Below, piece by piece: positions 15,949 through 22,870 of a DNA stretch of 23,060 bases. Below the pieces are notes generated by a model. It saw only the letters and a list, made by a program, of their open reading frames with translations. It ran no database searches and had not been told where the DNA came from. Source of the stretch: JBHELG01 sp046263195 (GTDB lineage: Bacteria > Actinomycetota > Nitriliruptoria > Nitriliruptorales > JAHWKO01). How positions within the stretch are numbered: the stretch's first letter is position 1; each line of letters starts with the position of its first letter. Where the stretch lies: NCBI GenBank assembly GCA_046263195.1, contig JBHELG010000154.1, positions 1 through 23,060 of the forward strand, written 5' to 3'. The translations under genes were made by a program, and so were the position numbers.

Positions 15949-17882
15949 GCCGCCTGTTCTTCGCTCTCGTCGGTTGCTTCGCTCTCATCGGTCGGGTGCC
16001 CTGTCAGGGACAGGAAGACCTCGTTGAGGGTGGAGCTGCGAAGCGTCAGCTCGGTGAGGACGATCCCGGCGTCGTCCAGTCGGCGCACCACCGCTGGCAG
16101 TACGGTCGGGTCCCCTATCTGTGCGGTGACGAGCTGGCCCTCCACGTCAGGGGCGTCCTGGGCCAGCTCACCGAGCACCGAGGTCACGAGAGACAGGTCG
16201 GCCCCCTCCTCCACCCGTACCGCCAGGGTTTGCGCCCCGGTCTTGGCCTTGAGCTCGCTGGGCGTGCCCGTTGCGATGACACGTCCGCGATCGAGGACCA
16301 CGATCTCGTCGGCGAGCTCATCCACCTCATCGAGGTATTGAGTGGTGAGCAGCACCGTGACGCCGCCAGCGACAAGACCACGGATAAGGCCCCACAGCTC
16401 GCTGCGCGCTCGAGGGTCGAGTCCGGTCGTGGGCTCATCCAGGTAGAGAATCTGCGGTCGGCCCACCAGGCTCGCCGCCAAGTCCAGCCGGCGACGCATG
16501 CCGCCCGAATAGGTCTTCACCGCGCGGTTCGCCGCATCCGTCAGCTTGAACTCGCCCAGCAGCTCCCGCGCACGCTGCTTGGCCTGCCGGCGGGGAATGC
16601 CGAGTAGCCTCCCGATCAGCAGGAGGTTCTCGGCGCCGGTGAGCGTGTCGTCCACCGCCGAGTACTGTCCGGTCAGGCCGATCAGCTGTCGCACTCGGTG
16701 AGCTTCGCTGACCACGTCATAGCCGCCAACCGTGGCATGTCCGGCATCGGGTCGCAGCAGGGTGGCCAGGATGCGCACCGCGGTTGTCTTGCCCGCCCCG
16801 TTCGGACCGAGTAGGCCGAGTACCGTTCCGCTTCGGACCGCGAGGTCGACGCCCTCCAGGGCCCTCGTCTCACCGAAGCGCTTGACGAGGCCCTCGGCCC
16901 AGATGGCATGGGGTTGCGGGTAGTCCGCCTTTGTGGTTGGCGGCGCGGTGCTGTGCCAGGAGGACAAGGGTGGGGCGGCGGTGGGACGCGCCGCCGCCGT
17001 CGCCCTGGTGCAAGTCTCGGGCGGCGCCTGCGGGTGGCCAGTCTGGGCTGTCAGGATCGGTGTCCGGCGGGGTCGGCGACGCCTCCCGCGCTGATTGCGC
17101 CGGCCTTGCCCGGACCCGTCATGCTCGCCGAAGCCTCCTCGCTGCTGCCGCCGAGGCGGGACGGGACCACTCGACACCACGGGTCGCTGCCAACTGCCTT
17201 GTCCCCGCTGGACCGCGGCCGTTTCCGGCCGCTCGATGCGGGACTCGGCCTCCTGCGAGATGTAGAGCACCTCCACATGCTCGTGCAGACGGCTGCAGGC
17301 CCGCTCGATCTGCCGGCGGGAGGCAAGCACGACAAGCTGCATCTCGACCCCCTCGACACCGAACGGGCGCACATCGAGGTGGCTCACGCGTATCCCCATG
17401 TCCTGCAGCAATGCCCGGGCCGTGCCCACAGCCTTGAGGTCACGGACGATGACGGCGAGACGCCGGTCAGCGCGACGACGGCCACGTAACCGTGAGCTGG
17501 CCCAATCCAACGGCCACAGGGCAACAGTGGTGAGCACGACGAGCGAGAACCCGGTCGCGAAGGCTCCCACCCCCGCGGCGAGCCCAGCGGCGGCCGACCC
17601 CCACAGGGCAGCTGCCGCGGATAGCGCGTGTGGCTGGCCACCCCTCGCGAAGATTATCCCGCCACCCAACAACCCGGCGCCCGTCACGATGTGAGCCGCG
17701 ATGCGGCTGGGGTCCCCTCCCGGAAAGGCGATGAGCCCCGCATACGCGAATGCGCCTGCGGCCACTCCCACGACGATGTTCGTCCGAAGTCCCGCCGGTC
17801 TGCCACGCAGCTCACGCTCCAGTCCGATGACCCCGGCCAACCCAGCCGCCGCCATCAGTCGGATGAGTGGCTCCCACTCCAA
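15945..17882 (-). CDS. Continuous ORF joining MgtC/SapB protein and DrrA-type ABC ATPase
   Basis: One uninterrupted frame, 645 aa from TTG 17882, which has GGAGGG 9 nt upstream. Residues 1-213 (about 17244-17882) are an MgtC/SapB membrane protein. It has 'LERELRGRPAGLRTNIVVGV' and 'GAGLLGGGIIFARGG', about four to five helices, and a C-terminal ACT-like domain (RLAVIVRDLKAVGTARALLQDMG). Residues 214 to about 320 are a low-complexity Arg/Gln/Pro linker. Residues about 325-645 are a DrrA-type ATPase: Walker A GPNGAGKT (359-366), signature YSGGM (458-462), Walker B 'ILYLDEP', 'TTQYLDEVDELAD', and a DrrA C-terminal domain ending TDESEATDESEEQAA. As separate genes the ATPase would most likely start near TTG 16967, without a good ribosome binding site. 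A genuine fusion of these families is unknown to me. A lost stop or frameshift is the main alternative. Confidence 0.7.
   Translation of the reverse strand: MEWEPLIRLMAAAGLAGVIGLERELRGRPAGLRTNIVVGVAAGAFAYAGLIAFPGGDPSRIAAHIVTGAGLLGGGIIFARGGQPHALSAAAALWGSAAAGLAAGVGAFATGFSLVVLTTVALWPLDWASSRLRGRRRADRRLAVIVRDLKAVGTARALLQDMGIRVSHLDVRPFGVEGVEMQLVVLASRRQIERACSRLHEHVEVLYISQEAESRIERPETAAVQRGQGSWQRPVVSSGPVPPRRQQRGGFGEHDGSGQGRRNQRGRRRRPRRTPILTAQTGHPQAPPETCTRATAAARPTAAPPLSSWHSTAPPTTKADYPQPHAIWAEGLVKRFGETRALEGVDLAVRSGTVLGLLGPNGAGKTTAVRILATLLRPDAGHATVGGYDVVSEAHRVRQLIGLTGQYSAVDDTLTGAENLLLIGRLLGIPRRQAKQRARELLGEFKLTDAANRAVKTYSGGMRRRLDLAASLVGRPQILYLDEPTTGLDPRARSELWGLIRGLVAGGVTVLLTTQYLDEVDELADEIVVLDRGRVIATGTPSELKAKTGAQTLAVRVEEGADLSLVTSVLGELAQDAPDVEGQLVTAQIGDPTVLPAVVRRLDDAGIVLTELTLRSSTLNEVFLSLTGHPTDESEATDESEEQAA
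15960..15995. repeat. 18-bp tandem repeat at end of ATPase gene
   Basis: TTCGCTCTCGTCGGTTGC at 15960-15977 is followed directly by TTCGCTCTCATCGGTCGG at 15978-15995. Fifteen of 18 positions are identical. On the minus strand it encodes the acidic duplicated tail TDESEA/TDESEE. It is in frame, so copy number could vary without disrupting the protein. Confidence 0.7.
16968..17243 (-). other. Linker between MgtC and ABC-ATPase parts, origin uncertain
   Basis: In the fused frame this encodes a low-complexity stretch (e.g. 'RRNQRGRRRRPRRTPILT', 'TAAARPTAAPPLSS') with no stop codon for over 90 codons. In a second minus-strand frame the segment reads 'SSEEASASMTGPGKAGAIS' and ends at a stop at 17053-17051. 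By eye that second frame has somewhat higher third-position GC up to that stop. If MgtC shifts frame near 17230, it would end at 17051 and the ATPase would be a separate gene beginning near 16967. Confidence 0.45.
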
Positions 17883-18568
17883 CCGCTCGGTCCCTCCACT
17901 AGCACTCTGGTCGAGCCGACCCCGTTCAGCATGCCTTCGTCGTGTGACCCCGACGGCAGGCGGCACCACACACAGCCGCAGCTGCCCTGGCGGCAACGCC
18001 TCTTCTGAAGCCGGGTCCCCGATGGAATGCGTAGGGACTTGGCCTGGTCGTGTCGGCCCGGGTCCGACCCACTCGCCTTGCTCCATCATCTACGGCGATC
18101 GCTCAGCGCGCTTGTTGTCCCGATGGGTGGGGGTTGCTGTGGTGTTGCGCCAACTTCCGGAGTATGGGTGAGGACGTTTTGCTCGTTTCGTCCCGACCAT
18201 GGGTGTGCAGCAGTTCCATTGGCTGCAGGTTCGCGGAAGGGGGCACGGAAGCCGGGCGGCACAAGTCGTGGCCGGGCCGTCGAGTCCGAGCGCGGAGCGA
18301 AAAGAGGAGGCCGACGCCGGCGTGCGCGGGGGAACCGCGGCGCTGACGAGCCGCCGTTCCTTCTCGGTCTATGGAATCGCAGGCCGGTAGCGGGGATGCG
18401 CTATGTCGTCGACGAACACGTCGAAGACAACAAAGAGGTCGCGCTTGACGAGACCCGTAGAGCTTTCCCCGACTGCCCGAAGACCCTCGCTGCCACAGCC
18501 CCGGCCGCCTCACCATGTGGCGTTCGCTCGCTGGTCGCCATCCCGCCAAACCATTCGACGCGTCTATC
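17883..18568. other. Long stretch without a convincing gene
   Basis: About 690 bases between the MgtC start and the second HMA gene. Open frames on both strands give low-complexity translations. The only protein-like start is ATG 18396, reported separately. The first part must hold the promoter of the MgtC/ABC genes. No terminator with a T tract, no repeat array and no RNA gene was recognised. Confidence 0.4.
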
Positions 18569-18641
18569 TCAGGCGACGTCGAAGCCGGCCTTGTGCAACC
18601 ACTTGGCCAGATCACCCTCCGATTGGCGGGCCTCGTCGTAG
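18396..18641 (+). CDS. Doubtful small ORF or gene fragment
   Basis: An 81-codon plus-strand frame beginning MRYVVDEHVEDNKEVALDETRRAF, an acidic, balanced and protein-like N-terminus unlike the surrounding shadow frames. After about residue 30 the translation turns Pro/Ala/Ser-rich. The 3' end overlaps the HMA gene on the opposite strand by about 70 nt. The upstream GTAGCGGGG is a poor ribosome binding site. It may be the remaining 5' end of a disrupted gene. I do not recognise a family. Confidence 0.22.
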   Translation: MRYVVDEHVEDNKEVALDETRRAFPDCPKTLAATAPAASPCGVRSLVAIPPNHSTRLSQATSKPALCNHLARSPSDWRASS

Positions 18642-18775
18642 CGCACCTTCAAGGTGCCCACCGGTTCCACCTCCGCCTTGATCACGCCGTCTAAGCGCGA
18701 CAGCGAGACCCCGAGCCGCTCGGCGCAGTGGCTGCAATCCACTCCGGTGATTTGGAAGGTCGTCTCCGTGGCCAT
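18569..18775 (-). CDS. HMA-domain metallochaperone (distal)
   Basis: A 68-aa single HMA domain with the loop 'GVDCSHCAERL' (CxxC). It follows the beta-alpha-beta-beta-alpha-beta fold pattern and ends 'LAKWLHKAGFDVA'. It should bind a soft metal in the cytoplasm and pass it to a partner. The loop lacks the Met of MxCxxC copper chaperones and has Asp before the first Cys. ATG 18775 is chosen because GGAGG lies 4 nt upstream; TTG 18778 is adjacent. It is the last gene of the minus-strand metal operon, about 250 nt after the P-type ATPase, and likely serves that pump. Confidence 0.85.
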   Translation of the reverse strand: MATETTFQITGVDCSHCAERLGVSLSRLDGVIKAEVEPVGTLKVRYDEARQSEGDLAKWLHKAGFDVA

Positions 18776-18842
18776 CAATCCTCCGCCAAGGTACTGACCC
18801 GAAACGGGATCCAGGCCTGGGACCTGAGCGGCGCGGCGCCTG

Positions 18843-19028
18843 TCAGCCTGACCCGTGCAGCCCCCTCCACCGAACCTTCACTCTTTGCTGACAACAGTCC
18901 TTCAGGCGCTCACGTGGGGTGCCGTATAAGAGCCGGTCAAGCTCGGCGACAGATGCCATCGAAGCGTGTAATCGAGGGCGTTGGGCAGTCGGGGCTTGCC
19001 ATACGAGAAGATCCTGGATCTGGGGCAT
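18843..19028 (-). CDS. Small coupled ORF after the P-type ATPase
   Basis: A 61-aa frame starting at ATG 19028, which overlaps the ATPase stop as TGATG (an adjoining GTG lies at 19031). The first 44 residues, with 'QDLLVWQAPTAQRPRLHASM' and 'SVAELDRLLYGTPRERLKD', look protein-like and helical. The tail 'CCQQRVKVRWRGLHGSG' looks less so. In another frame the same DNA continues 'LLSAKSEGSVEGAARVRLTGAAP' to a stop that overlaps the ATG of the next HMA gene. A frameshifted or longer linking gene is therefore possible. No family recognised. Confidence 0.35.
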   Translation of the reverse strand: MPQIQDLLVWQAPTAQRPRLHASMASVAELDRLLYGTPRERLKDCCQQRVKVRWRGLHGSG

Positions 19029-21499
19029 CACCGCGCGACAGCAGCAGTAGCGACCGGCTCTTGAGCAGATGTCGGCCGGGCTCGCCCCACACTCATGAGG
19101 GCCTCGAACAGCATGCGTGGGCGATCCCCAACCGAGTTGATGAAGATGGTCGTAACGCTCAGCGCCATCGCGATCATGGCCCAGACAGGGTAGATGAGGC
19201 CGGTTGCGGCAAGGGGGATGCCGATGCCGTTGAAGAGGAAGGCCAGGAAGACGTTCTGTTTGGTCTTGCGGTAGCTGCGATGGCTGATGTCTTTGGCCTC
19301 GAGCACGGACTCGAGCCGGTTACCGAGTATGACGATGTCGGAGGATTCCAGGGCGATGTCGGTCCCCGCCCCCATCGCCACGCCGACGTCGGCCTGCATG
19401 AGCGAAGGCGCGTCGTTGATCCCGTCGCCCACCATGGCGACCCGCCCGTGGAGTTGAAGCTGACGGATCACGTCGGCCTTCTCGTCGGGCAGCAATCCAG
19501 CATGCACCTCTTCGATCCCCAGCTCGGCGGCGACGCGCTCTGCTGCGCCTCGGTTGTCGCCGGTGACGAGGATCGGTGTGATGCCGGAGTGTCGCAGCGC
19601 AGCCACCGCTCTGGGCGCGTCTGGCCGGATGCGGTCTGCGAAAGCGAGGACGCCAAGTAACCGCCGATCACGACTGACAGCGACCACACTATGTCCCAGC
19701 GCCCCGAGCTCGGCGATGCGGGTGGCGAGAGGCATCATGTCCGCACCGGCCTGCTCGACGAAGTCGGGCCGGCCGACCAGAACGCGACGGCCATGGATCC
19801 GCGCGATGACGCCGCGGCCGGTGACGGAGTCAAAGTCCTCGACCGCCGGAATGATCAGTCCACGATCGAGGGCGGCGTCCACCACCGCCTGGCCCAGCGG
19901 ATGCTCCGAGGAGGCCTCGGCGGCGGCTGCCAGTGCCAGGAGCTCATCGCGGTCTGTCACGGCCTCGACTTCGGCGATCGTGGGCCTGCCCTCGGTGAGC
20001 GTGCCGGTCTTGTCGAAAACCACCCTGGTGACCAGGCGGAAGGCCTGAAAGGCCTCGCCTGTCCGCATGATGATGCCTTGATCTGCTGCTTCACCCGCCC
20101 CACGCACGATCGAGAGCGGAGCGGCGATGCCCACTGCACACGGATAACCCATAACCAGCACGCTGAGAGCAGCGAAGGCGGCGCGCTCGACATCCGCCTG
20201 CCCGGTGAGCATCGTCGTTGCTAGCAGCCAGCCGACCAGCGCGAGCGCAGAGATGGCCAGCACCGTGGGGGCGTACACGCGCAGGACACGATCGACCAGG
20301 TGAAGGATCCCGGGCTTGAGTGCACGCGCGTCCTCGATGTGGCGTGCCACCTGCTGGAGAAAGGTCTCCTCGCCGACGGCAGACACCCTGACCAGCAGCG
20401 TGCCGGCACCGTTGACCGAGCCCCCGATCACCTCGTCGCCTTCTGTCTTTTCGGCTGGGATCGGCTCTCCCGTCACCAACGACTGGTCCACCGCCGAGTG
20501 TCCGCCGACCACCTCGCCATCCACAGGCACCCGTTCGCCTGGCCGGATCCGAACCAGGTCTCCGACTGCGAGCTCGGCGACTGGGATGTCCTGGTCTCGT
20601 CCGTCGCGTACCACTCGCGCCACGTCCGGCTGCAGCTCGAGCAGCCGCTTGATCGCCTGAGAGCTGCGCGTCTTGACCAGCAGCGACAGCCATTCCGAGA
20701 AGACGTGGTAGGTCGCCACCAGCACCGAGACCCCGAAGAAGCCGCCGGTCGGATAGCCGGGCGAGTTCCAGACCAGACCCAGGATGCCCCCCACCAGCCC
20801 AGCCAGCGCCGCCGCCTCCAACATCACGTGCTGGTTCAGGATCCTGCGCTGCAGCGAGCGCAGCGTCATGACCACGATGTGCCGGGCGACCCCGAAGACC
20901 ACCACAAGTGCGAACGCGAACAGGATCCAAGGAACGAACGCCTCCGGGATGGTGACGCTAACGATGAGAGCGACCACAGTGAGAACTGCCATCCCGATGA
21001 CCGTTAGCAGCGCGATCGGCAGGCCGCGGTTGCGCATCAGCATGAAGGTCAGTCCGAAGAAGGTTCCCCCGACGAGGGTCGAGCAGATAATCGACCAGGG
21101 CCACTGATCGCCCACCAGCAACCCCATCGTCGCCAGAGCGAAGCTCATCACGACGATGAGCCGCACGGCCTCCCGGAACAGTTCCGCCTCTTCTTCCTCG
21201 TAGGGGCGGAGCTTGCGCGGATCACGCGGGGGATAACCGATATCGCGAAGCGTGGCGGCCAGCTCTGCGGGGCGGACTTGCGCGGGGTCGTATTCGACCA
21301 GAGCCTGCTCGTGGGTGAGGCTCACAGCAACCTTGTGCACCCCCCGCCGTTGACCGAGCGCCTTCTCGAGGGTGCGCGTGCAAAGCGAGCAGTGCAGGCC
21401 ACCCACTCTGGCGCGGAACCGACCCCTGCCTCCAGTCAGCTCCTCGGCCCAGTAGGGCGCCAAAGGCGCGTCCTCCTTTGCCGCACTCTCGCTCGTCAC
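19028..21499 (-). CDS. Heavy-metal P1B-type ATPase with atypical YPC motif
   Basis: An 823-aa metal-pumping ATPase. The N-terminal HMA domain has the loop 'GGLHCSLC' (Cys37, Cys40). The core has 'TGEP' in the actuator, Asp496 in DKTGTLT, 'SEHPLGQAVV' and 'GDGINDAPS'. The membrane motif that should be CPC is Tyr452-Pro453-Cys454 (MGYPCAVGIAAP), read directly from codons TAT-CCG-TGT. TM7 has FN rather than YN (LFNGIGIP), and TM8 has MALSVTTIFIN rather than MxxSS. It therefore departs from the Cu+ (P1B-1) signature in all three places. It also lacks the SPC/TPC or CPC-plus-K features I know for Co or Zn/Cd pumps. GTG 21499 overlaps the upstream HMA stop (GTGA). The metal is unknown; monovalent soft metals or Hg/Cu are candidates by context. 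Confidence 0.9.
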   Translation of the reverse strand: MTSESAAKEDAPLAPYWAEELTGGRGRFRARVGGLHCSLCTRTLEKALGQRRGVHKVAVSLTHEQALVEYDPAQVRPAELAATLRDIGYPPRDPRKLRPYEEEEAELFREAVRLIVVMSFALATMGLLVGDQWPWSIICSTLVGGTFFGLTFMLMRNRGLPIALLTVIGMAVLTVVALIVSVTIPEAFVPWILFAFALVVVFGVARHIVVMTLRSLQRRILNQHVMLEAAALAGLVGGILGLVWNSPGYPTGGFFGVSVLVATYHVFSEWLSLLVKTRSSQAIKRLLELQPDVARVVRDGRDQDIPVAELAVGDLVRIRPGERVPVDGEVVGGHSAVDQSLVTGEPIPAEKTEGDEVIGGSVNGAGTLLVRVSAVGEETFLQQVARHIEDARALKPGILHLVDRVLRVYAPTVLAISALALVGWLLATTMLTGQADVERAAFAALSVLVMGYPCAVGIAAPLSIVRGAGEAADQGIIMRTGEAFQAFRLVTRVVFDKTGTLTEGRPTIAEVEAVTDRDELLALAAAAEASSEHPLGQAVVDAALDRGLIIPAVEDFDSVTGRGVIARIHGRRVLVGRPDFVEQAGADMMPLATRIAELGALGHSVVAVSRDRRLLGVLAFADRIRPDAPRAVAALRHSGITPILVTGDNRGAAERVAAELGIEEVHAGLLPDEKADVIRQLQLHGRVAMVGDGINDAPSLMQADVGVAMGAGTDIALESSDIVILGNRLESVLEAKDISHRSYRKTKQNVFLAFLFNGIGIPLAATGLIYPVWAMIAMALSVTTIFINSVGDRPRMLFEALMSVGRARPTSAQEPVATAAVAR

Positions 21500-21708
21500 G
21501 CCCGTACGACCTCAAAACCGGCCCCTTCTATGCAGCTGCGCACGTCCGCCTCGGAGACTCGGGTGGGGTCAGCCACCACCTCCACCCGCTCACTGGTGTG
21601 GTCCGCGGATGCCCGCGCGATGCCCTCAAGGCGCGTCAGCGCCTGCTCCAAGCGCTGTTCACACCCGTTACAGCTCATCCCCTTGACCCCTAAGGCATAC
21701 CGTTCCAT
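21496..21708 (-). CDS. HMA-domain metallochaperone (proximal)
   Basis: A 70-aa single HMA domain with the canonical loop 'GMSCNGCEQRLEQAL' (MxCxxC), typical of CopZ/MerP-like carriers. No signal peptide, so cytoplasmic. It ends 'IEGAGFEVVRA'. A GGAGG lies about 9 nt upstream of ATG 21708. First gene of the operon. Its stop overlaps the ATPase start as GTGA, so production is coupled to the pump it presumably loads. It lies about 170 nt downstream of the MerR-type promoter. Confidence 0.9.
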   Translation of the reverse strand: MERYALGVKGMSCNGCEQRLEQALTRLEGIARASADHTSERVEVVADPTRVSEADVRSCIEGAGFEVVRA

Positions 21709-21887
21709 CTCCAGCGCCTCCTAGCTCTCACTCTGATTGCCACACAGCGGCGGGGATGCGCCGCCGGTCGCCTCCCCTTCTCCCACCCGAACCACGCGAC
21801 GGCAGGTGCGCGACGCTCACCCCCGTCGCTTTCAACTCTCCCCCAATGAAGCCCTCCTGCAGATTCTGGCCCGCCCGCGCCTGCTAC

Positions 21888-21929
21888 ATCTAAGACCTTG
21901 CCCTACGGGCAAGGTCAAGCGCCTAAACT
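21888..21929. promoter_or_regulatory. Bidirectional MerR-type promoter and operator
   Basis: A perfect 10-bp palindrome: GACCTTGCCC at 21894-21903, spacer TAC, GGGCAAGGTC at 21907-21916. On the minus strand it sits in a promoter with -35 TTGACC (21918-21913), a 19-bp spacer, and -10 TTAGAT (21893-21888), reading toward the HMA-ATPase operon. On the plus strand TTGCCC (21898-21903), a 20-bp spacer and TAAACT (21924-21929) would drive the MerR gene. Over-long 19-20-bp spacers with a palindrome between the elements are the hallmark of MerR-activated promoters. ACCTTGCC/GGCAAGGT arms resemble CueR/HmrR-type sites. Confidence 0.85.
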
Positions 21930-21936
21930 GAAAGTC

Positions 21937-22359
21937 ATGGACGAGACGCCAGAGGTACTCACAATTGGCCGTGCGGCGCGCCAAACAGGCCTCACCCCCA
22001 AAGCACTGCGGCTCTATGAAGCGCAGGGACTGCTACCCCCGACCAAACGCACCCAAGCGGGATACCGCGTCTTCACACCCGAGGACATCGCCATCCTCCG
22101 CTTCATTCGTCAGGCGCGCTCCCTCGGCCTGCACTTGGACGAGATCAGAGAAATCCTCGCGCTTCAGCGTCAGGGCGCCCAGCCGTGCGAGAGGGTGATC
22201 AGCCTCCTGGACACCCGTATTCACCAGATCGATCGGACCATCGCCGACTTGACATCGCTTCGCAAAGCACTCGCACAAGCCCGCGAATCAGCCTCGGCAG
22301 CAATAGACAGCGGAGCGGAAGCAGCGGTGTGTTGCATCATCGAGAGCCACTCCCCGTAG
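21937..22359 (+). CDS. MerR-family metal-responsive regulator
   Basis: A 140-aa MerR-family activator. The N-terminal winged helix is 'LTIGRAARQTGLTPKALRLYEAQGLL...GYRVFTPEDIAILRFI' (about residues 8-57). A long dimerisation helix follows. Candidate metal ligands are Cys84 (QPCERV), Cys132-Cys133 (AVCCIIE) and His138. Cys84 corresponds to the position used by MerR, ZntR and CadR/PbrR. The terminal CxIIE resembles CueR's second loop cysteine. The pattern is thus mixed and does not fix the metal. ATG 21937 lies just after the shared palindrome with a weak Shine-Dalgarno. It is divergent from the HMA-ATPase operon it very probably controls. Confidence 0.9.
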   Translation: MDETPEVLTIGRAARQTGLTPKALRLYEAQGLLPPTKRTQAGYRVFTPEDIAILRFIRQARSLGLHLDEIREILALQRQGAQPCERVISLLDTRIHQIDRTIADLTSLRKALAQARESASAAIDSGAEAAVCCIIESHSP

Positions 22360-22491
22360 TCAGATGAGGGGCAAGGCGCCGCACGTCCTGCCAGGCTTAC
22401 AGTCAGAAGCTGCCGAGATCCTCTCCGAGTTCGTCCTGGAGGATGGCATGACGAGACGTACCGACCGGCCGCGCCCTAAGCGTTGAAACAA

Positions 22492-22516
22492 GCAACCCCA
22501 GGTCGCCAGGGGTTGC
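22492..22516 (-). terminator. Rho-independent terminator after the tRNA remnant
   Basis: GCAACCCC at 22492-22499 pairs with GGGGTTGC at 22509-22516, with inner GG/CC pairs, and on the minus strand is followed by TTGTTTC (22491-22485). A good stem and T-rich tail placed 3 nt beyond the tRNA CCA end indicate that this was the native terminator of that tRNA gene. Confidence 0.75.
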
Positions 22517-22519
22517 AGG

Positions 22520-22569
22520 TGGAGCTGGAGAGGGGACTTGAACCCCTGACCTGCCGCTAACGAGGCGGG
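22520..22569 (-). tRNA. tRNA 3'-half remnant (5' half missing)
   Basis: Read on the minus strand: an anticodon-arm-like segment (CCGC, loop CTCGTTA, GCGG), a variable loop AGGTC, a perfect T-arm (AGGGG, loop TTCAAGT, CCCCT), then acceptor strand CTCCAGC, discriminator T and encoded CCA at 22520. The matching 5' acceptor strand (GCTGGAG) and D-arm are absent from the 100 bases upstream, so no complete cloverleaf can form. The loop would suggest CGT (Thr), but position 37 is T, which is abnormal, so identity is unsafe. Such 3' fragments are typical attachment-site scars left by tRNA-targeting integrases. Confidence 0.65.
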
Positions 22570-22870
22570 CGACCGTGGTGTCATGAGGAGTGTCCGGTGG
22601 TCGGCCGTGCCGTTGACCTGCACTTTTCCTGGACAGGAGAGGCACGGTGCGGTACCCGATGACAGCACCTGGCACGAGATCTTTCGACCAGGCTGTGACC
22701 ACAGCCGGCGCGTTTCGTGTCCCCTGAACTCCTTCGTTCGTCCCGATCGGCGGCCCATGCAGAGAGATCTCGTCATCGCGAGCGACAGCCGCGAGGAACT
22801 TGGGCGATCTGCCACGTACGTAATCCGGAAGAACCGCGTGGCGACCTAGCACCATCACCCGGGGTGCCCG
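22570..22870. other. Intergenic, no gene supported
   Basis: About 300 bases between the tRNA fragment and the antiporter stop. Minus-strand frames give translations such as 'QVNGTADHRTLLMTPRSPA' and 'VLGRHAVLPDYVRGRSPKF' that run into the tRNA fragment ('GQGFKSPLQLH' is the usual spurious tRNA translation). No integrase, start signal or family was recognised. If an element once inserted here, this could be residual flank. Confidence 0.4.

Noticed and set aside
17883..18089. A 69-codon N-terminal extension of the MgtC frame to 18089
   Set aside because: No membrane or conserved sequence there. TTG 17882 has a good GGAGGG and gives the normal MgtC start.
18300..18345. A CRISPR-repeat-like half (GCGTGCGCGGGGGAACCG) resembling type I-E repeats
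   Set aside because: Only one copy is present, no spacer-repeat periodicity, and no cas genes in the window.
22360..22858. Two overlapping minus-strand open frames of about 151 codons as genes
   Set aside because: They run straight through the tRNA fragment and terminator and yield the usual spurious tRNA translations (GQGFKSPLQLH, GVQVPSPAP).
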